In this document: positions 51,901 to 60,430 of the stretch, piece after piece
Layout: every line of letters starts with the position of its first letter
Numbering within the stretch: position 1 is the stretch's first letter
Source of the DNA: Haematococcus lacustris
Taxonomy: Eukaryota; Chlorophyta; Chlorophyceae; Chlamydomonadales; Haematococcaceae
DNA: 64,000 nucleotides
Direction of reading: 5' to 3'
NCBI GenBank assembly: GCA_030144725.1
Contig: JASKMD010000026.1
Span: 2,507,628-2,571,627 of the forward strand
The notes under the pieces: generated by a model
Database searches by the model: none
The model's input: only the letters and a program-made list of their open reading frames with translations
What the model was told of the DNA's origin: nothing
Made by a program: the position numbers and the translations under genes

Positions 51901-54415
51901 GCTGCACCTTCCAAGTTGCAAACCATGCAGATCGCACACAGCCTCCGCAACTGTGGAACACCATTTATGGAGGATGCGGATAAGGGTGAAGGTGATGTCC
52001 AGGATGGTTTGTATTTCCTCTGGCTGCAGGCATGCAAGGGACCTCCTTGTGCAGGCTGAGATGGAGTTAAAGGAAAGCCTGGACATCCGTAAGGCTGGCC
52101 TAGGCCCACACCAGCCCTTGGTCGCAAACACCCTGGTGAGTCACACCCTGATCGGTCACACCATGATGGGTCACACCCTGGTGCGTCACACCCCTGCAGC
52201 TGCAGCCTGTCTAATAGGTGGTTTGCCCAGCAAGACTCAACCAGTGTAAGGTGCTACAGAATACACAGATAAATGCCTAAGTTGAGCCACCTGGTTCCAG
52301 AAAACAGTGTAGTCTCACAACGGGTTGGCTGCTCGGCAAGCAACTCACACCCACGTGTAGAGCTTTGAATATTCTACCCGTCAGTGCCCATGTTCTTTCA
52401 CGAGTCAAAGTGGTTGGGCAGCTGCAGCCTGGAAAGTGGAGCCCACCCGAAAACATGGGTTCTAGAAATCTAAGACAAGCCAGCCCCTTCACAGCCAACT
52501 TTCACAGACACTTGCTACCCCCACTTCAGGCATGTCATCACCATGGGATTGATCACTTTGGGTGGGACCACTATGGGTGGGAGTACTATGGGCTCCCACC
52601 CTACTTGCATGCACCCTTGCCCTTCTTGGCAGCCCGTGCAGCCACCAGCCCAGAAAGCTTCTGGCGGTTGTAGAACATGTCCACAGCCCTGTCATACAGA
52701 GCTGGCTGCTCCTCCGCTGCATGTTGCACCACGGCCTGCACCATGTCTGGTGTCACGGCCAGCCGCTTCCAGGCTGCATGCGCCGCCTTTTGCTTGCCCG
52801 ACTTGATGGAGGCAGCTGCAGTGTCAGGCACGCTTGAGTGGCTCGTGGCTGTGCCCCACTGACAGGTGCAGGGCTGAGTCGGCCATGCTGATTCGCTGGG
52901 GCAGCCTCTAGCGGTGGTGTGCGGAATAAAATCGCAGGGTTTCAACCAAGAACCAAGAGATCGCGGTGTTTGGGGTGGCTCAACTTGGCATTTATCTGTG
53001 TATGGCCTGTTGACCTGTGGTGGTTTGGCCGCAGAGGAACCTGTGGCAGGTGCAGCTGCTGGCTGCTAAGGGGATACCTGAGGCATCTGAGGCAGCTGCC
53101 AAGCGGGCCAAGGCAATGGTGGTGCTGGCAGAGGAGGTGGAGATACGCCGTGCCAGACACCAGGTGGGTGCCTAGCACTAGCTGGGCTGGGCTGGGCTGG
53201 GCTGGGCTGGGCTGGGCTGGGCTGGGCTGGGCCGGGCTGGGCTGGGCTGGGCTGGGCTGGGGCCACTGCCACAAAGGGTTCGGCACGCTGCCTAACCAAT
53301 CACCTCAGCCCCATTGCCCTGTTCAACACAATCCACGGCCGTACTGCCATACGCCACTATGGGCCGGACTTGTCTCAAACCCCATGTGGCATTCAGCCAC
53401 AAGGCTGTTGTTGAGAAGGGGCTCCAGTGCAGTTGGTATGCCATGGCTAGCACTCACCCCTGGGGCCACCAGGTCAGTTCTATGCAACCCATTGTTTCGG
53501 TTTGTTAGGGTGCAGTGCAGCTGTGAGGGGCAGATGTTCACCAGCTGCTGCCTAAGCAATGGCTTGCAACCAGCTTGCCACTAGGGATCCTGCTCATGTA
53601 GGGCGTTGGTCCCACACACTGTGTCATGCAAGCAGCCACTCGTGCTGTGCTAGCATGAAGTTCCAGGCACAGAAAGATAATCCAAGATTGCATCTCATGT
53701 CTGCACATGGATTGAATGCAAGACATGACGTGACATACTGTAGTGATACGCCCTGTTGGTGATTTCACCAAATCAATTCGTCACCAAATTGTATCACCAT
53801 TTGTTTGAGCACGCGGCTGTCACCAAATTTGTAGCAGCACCCTCAAGTTCACAATAACTCCACGGTAGATGGCGCCAAAGCTGAAACAGAGCTTGCTGAC
53901 CTCGATCCTTCAGCCCATACATGCTGCCCATAGATTCTGATAGCGGTGAGGGCGAGAGTGATAGTGAGGATGATGAGGCTGTGATGGAAGCAGCCACACG
54001 CTGAAGTGCTCGAAGGCGGCTGCCCCAATAGTGAACAATTACATATGTGGACAATGTGCTATTGCTAGATGTTGCACTTGGCAGCCTCTGGCTTCGTAGA
54101 TGTATTGAGGATAGAGAATCACCAAACATGTGTCACTTCAATGTTTGAGCCAGGGTTTGTCACCAGAAATGTGCCAAGAGGGCCTTTGATACCGTTTTTT
54201 CGGGTTTCACCAAATCAGCGTATCACCAACAGGGCGTATCACTACAGTATTTTGTTTATAACCTATTAAGTCCAATGTACTGTTGTCATAGGGAGTAGCT
54301 GCAAGCTTGCATGTGCATGAGACTGCAGACCCAGAAGATCAACGACATCATCAAGGAGCTCAGGCAACTTGGATGTGAGGAGGCGGCGATGGCCCTAGAG
54401 AAGCCGGTTCAATAG
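37743..54415 (+). CDS. NLR-like STAND protein: helical (HeLo/MLKL-like?) N-terminus, P-loop NTPase, TPRs; 24 exons
   Basis: Exons: 37743-38021, 39807-39953, 40664-40798, 41360-41644, 41842-41943, 42494-42637, 43042-43328, 43670-43892, 44766-44841, 46281-46471, 46570-46680, 47021-47122, 47486-47619, 47938-48127, 48599-48691, 48972-49077, 49517-49617, 50103-50344, 50881-51046, 51458-51547, 51798-51865, 52030-52135, 53035-53163, 54329-54415 (TAG). All listed junctions keep phase and give about 1,197 residues. The N-terminal 280 residues are helical; then comes a STAND/NB-ARC-type NTPase (P-loop GWPGEGKRS near 417-425, Walker B LLVVND) and C-terminal TPR-like repeats. Such proteins are ATP-dependent switches that oligomerise after sensing a signal, often in immunity or cell death. 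Exon 10 (46281) is chosen by phase. The ATG at 37743 is one of several possible starts in an open frame. Confidence 0.8.
38440..38535 (-). pseudogene. Short TnpB/Fanzor-like fragment
   Basis: The - strand reads DQLDHSQPTRPAGWE, similar to the linker before QRDQAVRGLMWCP in related elements. It lies in NLR intron 1. Weak. Confidence 0.3.
38575..39190 (+). pseudogene. Inverted pseudogene copy of exon 3 of the Pro/Gln-rich gene
   Basis: Reads SGGGKEEPD, then LQQPLHQQQAPRPQQQQQPL through CPKTWLSVTPLKAQPSGLIA, nearly the same as residues encoded at about 15545-16135 on the - strand, with about a dozen substitutions over 180 residues. A deletion of about 26 bp follows GLIA and shifts the frame to an early stop, while the DNA similarity continues beyond it. 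It lies in NLR intron 1 (38022-39806). Confidence 0.85.
40171..40466. repeat. (CCTGA)n satellite, about 59 copies
   Basis: A pentanucleotide array of 296 bp without visible interruption, then a degenerate tail to about 40545, in NLR intron 2. The long - strand frame (GQVRSGQVRS) is its translation. Confidence 0.97.
41648..41810. repeat. Short tandem repeat in NLR intron, about 36-bp unit
   Basis: Four imperfect units contain GAGCCCATGCTGCTGCCACA and ATGCCATGCAAGCC or ATGCCATGCTAGCC. Confidence 0.8.
43350..43397. repeat. (CCCCG)n pentanucleotide run
   Basis: About nine copies in the intron after the P-loop exon of the NLR gene. A (CCCTG)n run lies further on in the same intron (about 43530-43587). 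Confidence 0.9.
44160..44395 (-). repeat. Transposon 5' module in NLR intron
   Basis: The - strand ORF starts at 44335 with MKGKKRKGADEPKQPKPK, the same as the module at 34832, with a shared upstream flank (GAGACTCGCTAG, CTCTCGACTC in inverted form). The rest of the element is absent here. Confidence 0.65.
45049..45217. mobile_element. MITE-like element with 13-bp terminal inverted repeats
   Basis: Starts ACACAGTAAGTTG and ends CAACTTACTGTGT, 169 bp long. A related copy of the host repeat at 49210-49275 lacks it and reads continuously CCACCTACACTGTTGCCTGA, which serves as an empty site. Confidence 0.8.
45331..45510. repeat. CTG/CCG trinucleotide array
   Basis: About 180 bp of CTG and CCG triplets; on the - strand CAG/CGG, i.e. 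poly-Gln/Arg in the frame of the transposon C-terminus. Confidence 0.95.
45676..46100. repeat. Interstitial telomere-like repeats
   Basis: GTTAGGGTAAGGGTTGGGA then (GGGTGA)n at 45676-45757, and three perfect TTAGGG units at 46082-46099. They lie inside an NLR intron, so they are not a chromosome end. Confidence 0.75.
46741..46921 (-). repeat. Transposon 5' module in NLR intron, partner of 30955-31130
   Basis: The same about 170-bp module as in the cyclase intron, same orientation, with - strand ORF start MTRKQRKKQKRKGTAKRK. Confidence 0.65.
48865..48922. repeat. (CTG)n trinucleotide repeat
   Basis: About 18 CTG triplets in the intron directly before the exon at 48972. Confidence 0.95.
51175..51420. 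repeat. 49-bp tandem minisatellite, about 5 units, in NLR intron
   Basis: The unit contains TTTGACAAACACCACTTCCC and AGCCCTTTCATTTCCCAGCC. Confidence 0.93.
52601..52870 (-). pseudogene. Unidentified ORF fragment in NLR intron (possible transposon protein)
   Basis: The - strand reads SHSSVPDTAAASIKSGKQKA, AHAAWKRLAVTPDMVQAVVQ and ALYDRAVDMFYNRQKLSGLV, ending KKGKGACK near a GTAGGG donor-like site. The composition is coding-like and distinct from the host gene on the other strand. No family recognised; a transposon fragment is my best guess. Confidence 0.4.
53172..53262. repeat. (GGGCT)n pentanucleotide run
   Basis: About 17 copies, one variant, starting just after the donor of NLR exon 23. 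Confidence 0.95.
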
Positions 54416-54711
54416 GCATCAGGCCCTCCGCCTCCTGCACCCTAAGCCAGGGCTAGATGGAGAATGGAGCCCACAGCTCTGGTGTTCGTGACTCACTAAT
54501 GGAGGACGATTGAGTGGGTGGGTTCACAATGCATCACTCACGATAAATAAGGCCGACGCGAGGGTCTTTTTTGCATCGGATGGACAATCCGCTCCGATAG
54601 AACGATAGATCGTTGAGTTTAAGGGGGACCTCGCCCTTAAATGAAGTCCTAACTCGCAGCGGTTGTGAAGATACATCGATCCGCGCGCGAGGTACCCCCC
54701 CCTTTTTGGGA

Positions 54712-55325
54712 ATCTGTGCAGATGTCGGTTAAATGAGCCCGGGATCTGTGCAGATGCATGTCGATGCCTTTAGGACAAGCGACATCTATGCAGATGCCGG
54801 TTATTAAATCTGTGCAGATGCATTAAAAGGCGACATCTGTGCAGATGTCGGTTATTAAATCTGTGCAGATGCATCTAATGGCGACATCTGTGCAGATGCC
54901 GGTAATAATTTAAGGGCGACATCTGTGCAGATGCTCATAAGGGCGACATCTGTGCAGATGCCGGTTATTAAATCTGTGCAGATGCATCAAAAGGCGACAT
55001 CTGTGCAGATGCCGGTAATAATTGAAGGGCGACATCTGTGCAGATGCTTACAAGGGCGACATCTGTGCAGATGCCGGTTATTAAATCTGTGCAGATGCAT
55101 TAAAAGGCGACATCTGTGCAGATGCCGGTTATTAAATCTGTGCAGATGCATCTAAGGGCGACATCTGTGCAGATGCCGGTAATAATTTAAAGGCGACATC
55201 TGTGCAGATGCTCATAAGGGCGACATCTGTGCAGGTGCCGATTATACTTGAAGGGCGACATCTGCACAGATGCTGACAATGTCGACATCTGCACAGATGC
55301 ATACCTCGACATCTGCACAGATGCC
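54712..55325. repeat. Array of palindromic CATCTGTGCAGATG motifs, left block
   Basis: About 20 copies spaced 20-40 bp apart with variable AT-rich spacers such as CCGGTTATTAAAT. The central dinucleotide flips from TG to CA for the last copies (55257-55325). Confidence 0.93.
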
Positions 55326-55559
55326 AAGTAGTGCAGCTGAGCACATGAAGAAAAGGCTTGCATAAAGGTTACGGTGATGGTGATGGTGATGGTGATGGTG
55401 ATGGTGTGGTGTCACCTTCTTGTTGTGTTGTGTCGTTGCTACCTTGTCACATCGTAGGGAGGTGTTGCGGTCATTGGGTGCATCAATGCATGTGCTTAGC
55501 ATTGCCATATTGAGGTGTTGTGGAGTGATGGTGCATCGAGACATGTGCTTGCAAGTCCC

Positions 55560-55870
55560 CTCCCCGAGGTGTTGCGGGATGTTTGGGTGTCCAAACATGT
55601 GTATTGCGGGGATGTTGCGGGGTGTTTGGTCGTCAATGCATGTGTTTTGCGGGGGTGTTGCGAGGTGTTGCGGGGTGTTTGGGTGTCAATACATGTGTTT
55701 TGCGGGGGTGTTGCGAGGTGTTGCGGGGTGTTTGGGTGTCAATACATGTGTTTTGCGGGGGTGTAGCGAGGTGTTGCGGGGTGTTTGGGTGTCAATACAT
55801 GTGTTTTGCGGGGGTGTAGCGAGGTCTTGCTGGATGTTTGGGTGTCAATGCATGTGCTTTGCGGATGTAA
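55560..55870. repeat. Tandem repeat, about 55-bp unit, in centre of TIR element
   Basis: Units contain GCGGGGTGTTTGGGTGTCAA and ACATGTGTTTTGCGGGGGTG. A diverged relative lies at 62380-62670. Confidence 0.88.
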
Positions 55871-55879
55871 TAGTCGATG

Positions 55880-56265
55880 AAATAGTCGACATCTGTGCAG
55901 ATGAAGCCACGACATCTGCACAGCCAAGGTGCGAATGTAATAGTCGACATCTGTGCAGATGCTACAGACAACATCTGCACAGCCAAGGCTCGAATATAAT
56001 AGTCGACATCTGTGCAGATGTCGACAACAGCAGCTGCACAGATGTTGGTCTTAACATCTGCACAGCCAAGCATCGAATGTAATAGTCGACATCTGTGCAG
56101 ATGTCGTCGTCAGCAGCTGCACAGATGTTGGTCGCGGTATACGACATCTGTGCAGATGTCGACTTTCCGCAGCTGTACAGATGTCGACATCGCCTGCATC
56201 TGTGCAGATGTCGACTTGCAGCAGCTGTGCAGATTAAGGACAATCGACATCTGTGCAGATATCGA
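55880..56265. repeat. Array of palindromic CATCTGTGCAGATG motifs, right block
   Basis: About 15 copies, with both central dinucleotides mixed and several degenerate forms (AGCAGCTGCACAGATG). Confidence 0.9.
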
Positions 56266-56499
56266 ATTCTGGAAATTCGCGGCCAATTTGCGTCGCAACG
56301 GATGCACGGAGTTACATAAGACGTGTACCGTTCGAACGGCCTTCTACTCCTCTTTCCAATGAGCTATGGTCGGTCCAATCGCGACCGGTCCTTGTTTATC
56401 GTGAGTGATAGTCTGCCCAGAGCTGGTTAGCTGAACTCAACACAGGGAGGGGCATGTCGGGTAGCTGTTAACCACTGGATGCGTTTCATTAGGGTCTCA

Positions 56500-56660
56500 G
56501 GCACAGCACTGTATCAGTGACAAGTCAACCTACAGGCAAACACAACTCATTTTATTTGGAACAACATGTTTAACTGTGGGTAATCTCGCTCTACTACTCC
56601 AATCAAGTTGAAGCATCCTCGGTCGCACCCTTGGTGACTACAAACCCAACTCCGGTGGCA
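56500..56660 (-). repeat. Inverted, diverged copy of the LRR-flank repeat
   Basis: Reverse complement resembles about 13880-14000: GAGCGAGATTACCCACAGTT, AACATGTTGTTCC and TTGCCTGTAGGTTG, with GGTTGCTTCAAC against GATGCTTCAAC. Confidence 0.55.
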
Positions 56661-56721
56661 CTTTCCCAACATACCACTGGGCACCTCACCAAAACCACCA
56701 GCTAACAGTTGCAAGGCTAAC

Positions 56722-57996
56722 AGTCAGGTCCCACAAGGTCAGGTAAAATGACTCGAAAAAATGTGCCGTCACTTTTTGTCGCGTATACTGCACTCCAAGA
56801 GGTCAAACCGCGACGCCCCGCTGCGGCGTGGTGCTCCGCAGCTTGGCCTGCGAGGGACGGGCTAAAGTCAACTTTGCCCCCCTCCGCGGTATCCTGGCAC
56901 CAGTGACTCCTTGCACCCTGACGGTAGTGCACGTGCATACAACAACGCCGCAGCGACGAGCGAGGTAGAGCGGTCACTAGTCGGTCGGTTGGCGTGCGTG
57001 ATGGGGTGCTGGCATGCAAATCTGCAGTGCTGTTTTTGAGGTCGGTTTGTTGCTTGTTGCTGCTACGCATCCGTCTAGTTTTTGCGCCCTAGCTTTGACG
57101 TATGCTCATAGCTCCCACGGGAAGGAATTGCAATGTAATACATCTGCCCAACACGGGTTGGGAGGCTAATGAAATTCCAGTGAGTTAAAACCTAATTTCT
57201 AAGCGGGAAGTGCATCAAACGCCGTGCTGACCTGCTGTAGAGATGCAAACGGTGTGCCCCGAGAACTTCTGCAACTTTTGGTAGCGTATCCTTAGGTTAG
57301 CACCCATAGATACACCCAGACATACCTACCATGCTCATGTCTAAATTACCCCATTATCTCGCGCTCACCAGGCTGCGAAAGTACTAGAGGTCGTTCTGGT
57401 TCCTCCAAGCTACCACCAGCGTCCATCGGCGGCGTAAATGATGCAGACTGGCGGCCATAATTAGCGATGGGCCGACGCAATCAGCGTAGTAAGAATAGGA
57501 AGGATCGGAAAGCATAATACAGCAAAGGGAAGCATAGGGAAGCATAAGAAAGCATAGGAAGCTCTCGTCGTTCATCAGCCCTCTCAATAATGTCGTCGAA
57601 GGAGAGACCAGAAAAAAACATTTGCACCTGCAGCTCGTAGTATATGCTTTGTTGTGGTGGAGGAGTAGGGCCATTGCAACGCTTAGGCATGTTGCGAGCG
57701 AGCTGCGGCAGCCCGATGCGAGATGCGAGCCACCCGGTTAACCGACATAACCGCCGGCCCTCGCGCTAGCGCTGTTGTGTACCGTACCTACCAGCACCCG
57801 CTTAAAAAAGAGCGCCGCATCCATCTACAGTAACCTTGCCAGCTGGACACTTGGAAAGGGTTGGTGGGCGTCCAGGCCGTGCAGGCCCGTTGATGCAGTA
57901 GGCATATCGGGGAGGCTCGCTGATCAAGGCTGTGTAAGCGCGGCATCAAATGGCTCACGGTACATTTTGCCAAAGAGACCTTGTGGGACCTGACTA
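56722..57996. mobile_element. 1.3-kb DNA transposon with TIRs and 3-bp target duplication
   Basis: Left end AGTCAGGTCCCACAAGGTC (from 56722), right end its reverse complement (to 57995/57996). The next 25 bp inside are also imperfectly inverted (TGTGCCGTCA against TCACGGTACA). The triplet AAC flanks both ends. TIRs with a 3-bp duplication fit PIF/Harbinger or CACTA. A short - strand frame from 57690 (MPKRCNGPTPPPQQSIYYEL, then FFSGLSFDDIIERADERREL) breaks up after about 50 codons and may be a transposase start. Confidence 0.7.
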
Positions 57997-58034
57997 ACAG
58001 CCTGTGTAAACTATTAGACCCTATGCGTTATTGC

Positions 58035-58200
58035 GGCCCGGCTATCAATACCCCGCCGGTACTCTGCTGCCCAGTGCAGCTTCTGCCTGCCCTTGGGCAG
58101 GTGGTCATTGACCCGCTTGTAGCGCTGCTGCTACTCCTTGCCAACGGTGGGCAGAGCCTCCAAGCTTTCATAGCTGCACAGCTCCAGCACTCCTACAAAT
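58035..58200 (+). pseudogene. Transposon ORF fragment (ALGQ...ANGGQS module), second copy
   Basis: Reads LLPALGQVVIDPLVALLLLL, then ANGGQSLQAFIAAQLQHS, homologous to 35430-35656 (- strand). It runs directly into the left arm of the long hairpin. Confidence 0.5.
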
Positions 58201-58425
58201 TAATCCCTGCATTCTTCCCTGCACCTTTGACCAACCTTGTCCGATTGGACTGAAATTTTGATAGATGGTGTTTTGCAGAAATTAAAACATATTGTTTTTT
58301 GAGAATTTTTTTCAAAAAATTTTATGTTTTATTTTCTGCAAAACACCATCTATCAAAATTTCAGTCCAATCGGACAAGGTTGGTCAAAAGTGCAGGGAAG
58401 AATGCAGGGATTAATTTGTAGGAGT
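58189..58425. repeat. Long inverted repeat (hairpin), arms over 100 bp
   Basis: 58189-58291 is repeated in reverse at 58323-58425 with about one mismatch; the spacer (TTTTTTGAGAATTTTTTTCA) can also pair. It is AT-rich and unlike its surroundings. It could be a foldback transposon or a recent inverted duplication. Confidence 0.93.
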
Positions 58426-58429
58426 GAGG

Positions 58430-58515
58430 GGGCGCTGCATTCTCTCCCCAATGCGCTGTATGTTGAGGCAGGGGTTGGTGTCCCGGTCCAGCCACCTGCC
58501 CCATGGGGGGGGCCT
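58430..58515 (-). pseudogene. TnpB/Fanzor-like RuvC III fragment
   Basis: The - strand reads GRWLDRDTNPCLNIQRIGER, then MQRPL. The expected N-A-A is changed to N-P-C. It is preceded on the same strand by the minisatellite in place of the protein linker. Confidence 0.55.
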
Positions 58516-58554
58516 GGGATCGTTGCACTGGGCCAGCTGCAGCACGGGGGGGCT

Positions 58555-58880
58555 GGTCCTGGGCTGGGGGGAGGGGTGGCTCCTGGGCTGGGGGAGGGGG
58601 AGGGGGGTGGCTCCTGGGCTGGGGGAGGGGGAGGGGGGTGGCTCCTGGGCTGGGGGAGGGGGAGGGGGTGGCTCCTGGGCTGGGGGAGGGGGAGGGGGGT
58701 GGCTCCTGGGCTGGGGGAGGGGGAGGGGGGTGGCTCCTGGGCTGGGGGAGGGGGAGGGGGTGGCTCCTGGGCTGGGGGAGGGGGAGGGGGGTGGCTCCTG
58801 GCCTGGGGGAGGGGGTGGCTCCTGGGCTGGGGGAGGGGGAGGGGGGTGGCTCCTGGGCTGGGGGAGGGGAAGGGGGGTCC
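58555..58880. repeat. G-rich minisatellite, about 31-bp unit
   Basis: About ten units of GGCTCCTGGGCTGGGGGAGG plus a G-rich end. All long frames here (GWLLGWGRGRG, PPAQEPPPSPS) are repeat translations. The G-runs could form quadruplexes. Confidence 0.95.
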
Positions 58881-59384
58881 TGGGCAGGGGCAGGGGGGGG
58901 CTGGGGCAGGGGGGCAGGGGCTGGGGGAGGGGGGTTAAGCGGCACCTCTGCAGGCCCCGCACACACTTAGCATGCCGCAGGTCGACCTACAGGCCGACAC
59001 CCTGCAGGAGATTGCTCGGATAAGAAAGGATGTCATCCACAATGCAGCAGTAGTAGCGAAAGTAGTGTTTTGTCCACTCCGGGAAATTAAGGCCTGGCTG
59101 GCTTGGAAAACCTGAGAGTTGAGTTCTGAAACTTGGTATGTAGGCTGCTGTGACCTAGGGGAGTACAAGACTCTCTCGGGCCAAAGTGTAATTCTCAGTC
59201 GTTGGGGAGTTGCTGGACCAGGTGTAGGGCTGTGACCCTGATTTTGGCTAAGGGAGTTGGCACCGAGTGACCAAAGTGACTTTTCATGAAATGTGAGTAT
59301 GAGCGATTGTAGAGGGTGGTTACAGCTGCCCAACCTAGTAGGTGGCATGCAAAACGTCCAAGCCAGTGATAAGTTATGGCCCAC

Positions 59385-59668
59385 TTTAGGTGACCCTGCG
59401 GAGGGTTTAGTACCCCTCTTGCCCAAAGGGGGGGTGACTTGACCCTCCGCAGGGTCAGAGGTGACCCTCCGCAGGGTTTTGTGACCCTCCGCAGGGTCAG
59501 ACGTGACCCTCCACAGGGTTTTGTGACCCTGCGCAGGGTTAAGTACCACTCTTGGCCTTAGGGGGGGTGGCTTGACCCTGCGCAGGGTCAGACGTGACCC
59601 TCCGCAGGGTTACGTGACCCTGCGGAGGGTCAGACGATATAGGCATTCCTGACCCTGCGGAGGGTCAA
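59385..59668. repeat. Palindrome array GACCCTCCGCAGGGTC, left block
   Basis: About ten copies of GACCCT-SCGS-AGGGT (S = C or G), irregularly spaced. The same motif forms a regular array at 62690-63105, so the two may be subterminal blocks of one element of about 3.7 kb. Confidence 0.88.
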
Positions 59669-60430
59669 CTGTGGCATGGAAAACATCAAGTTGCATGGAG
59701 GCTTGCATGGGGGTTTCGCAAAAGAACCGCGAAGGAAGCAAAGGAATCGCGAAGGGCATCCTGACTGCCCCGCCAAGCTGGCATGCTGCATAATGGCAGC
59801 CAGGAGCAGCCAGGAGCAGCGAACAGGACATCGTCGCGAGAAGGGTAGCCACGAGCTAGACAGCCATCTCTAGCCAGGAGCCTTACAGCATTCGCGACCA
59901 GCCATAGCAATCATGTCAGGCGATAGGATCAAGAGGCAGCACTGTACACAGCACACGCATATCGCAGGAGCTAGCAGCCAGGAGCAGCCAGGAGCAGCCA
60001 GGAGCAAATCGCAGCCTCATTCGTAGAAGACATCGCAAACGCAATACGCAAAAGAGGCATAGTGATGTTAGCGATGTAGCCATGCCAGCCAGCCATCGCC
60101 AGCTAGCAGCCTTTAACATAGCATATCGCAGCCAAATGCAAGCTATTGGCAGCATGCAGCCTCATCGCAACCGCGACCAGGTCGAGCGAAAGGAGCAGAA
60201 AGCGCAGCGAGATAGAGAGCAGAAGGTGCAGGAAGGCTCATGTGGCGTGGCTTGCTTGCAGGTGGAGCGCCAAGAACCCGAAACAAGATCAACATGGCAC
60301 AGCTAAGAGGACAGTCAAGAGCTAGGAGCCAGGAAGTGCAGCCATTGGAAGCAGTAAGGCGGCGCAGCCAGGAGCAGCCAGGAGCAGTTAGAAGCTGTAG
60401 CGATGAGCGGCAATGATGAGCGGCACCGAT
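59669..60430. other. Unannotated stretch rich in AGCCAGGAGC motifs
   Basis: Repeated GCAGCCAGGAGCAGCCAGGA motifs and CGCGA-rich sequence, with no supported gene. Short open frames on both strands reflect the repeats. Probably the interior of a transposon. Confidence 0.5.

Larger units (their letters stand above)
47486..54415 (+). other. NLR C-terminal block: helical and TPR repeats
   Basis: HLLKQEHQSFAASIKAAKQR and ALRWLLEDGSLLTC precede TPR-like units: ALRAKGLILREQGSYAAAIA, GYDQGCRAVRGAEQLLGRL, EARENHSKALRMREEVLG (kinesin-light-chain-type TPR), DLAKQALARAVD, ELKESLDIRKAGLGPHQPLV. The last exons are RRARHQ joined to TQKINDIIKELRQLG, then the stop. TPRs usually bind the ligand or partner in STAND proteins. 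Confidence 0.75.
54533..56410. mobile_element. Non-autonomous DNA transposon with TIRs and subterminal palindromes (CACTA-like)
   Basis: Ends are inverted: ATCACTCACGATAAATAAGG at 54533 and, reversed, ATCACTCACGATAAACAAGG ending at 56410. Both flanks inside are filled with copies of CATCTGTGCAGATG or CATCTGCACAGATG, and the centre has a tandem repeat. Termini starting CACTC plus dense subterminal repeats are typical of CACTA/EnSpm elements, whose transposase binds such repeats. No transposase ORF is present and no clear target duplication was found. It begins about 118 bp after the NLR stop codon. Confidence 0.65.

Noticed and set aside
54712..55325. CRISPR-like array of repeats and spacers
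   Set aside because: Spacers are short, unequal and themselves repeated, the motif also occurs inverted, and the DNA is eukaryotic with flanking TIRs.
58324..58966. Glycine- or proline-rich genes on both strands
   Set aside because: Translations of the G-rich minisatellite; only the short WLDRDTNPCLNI segment is meaningful.
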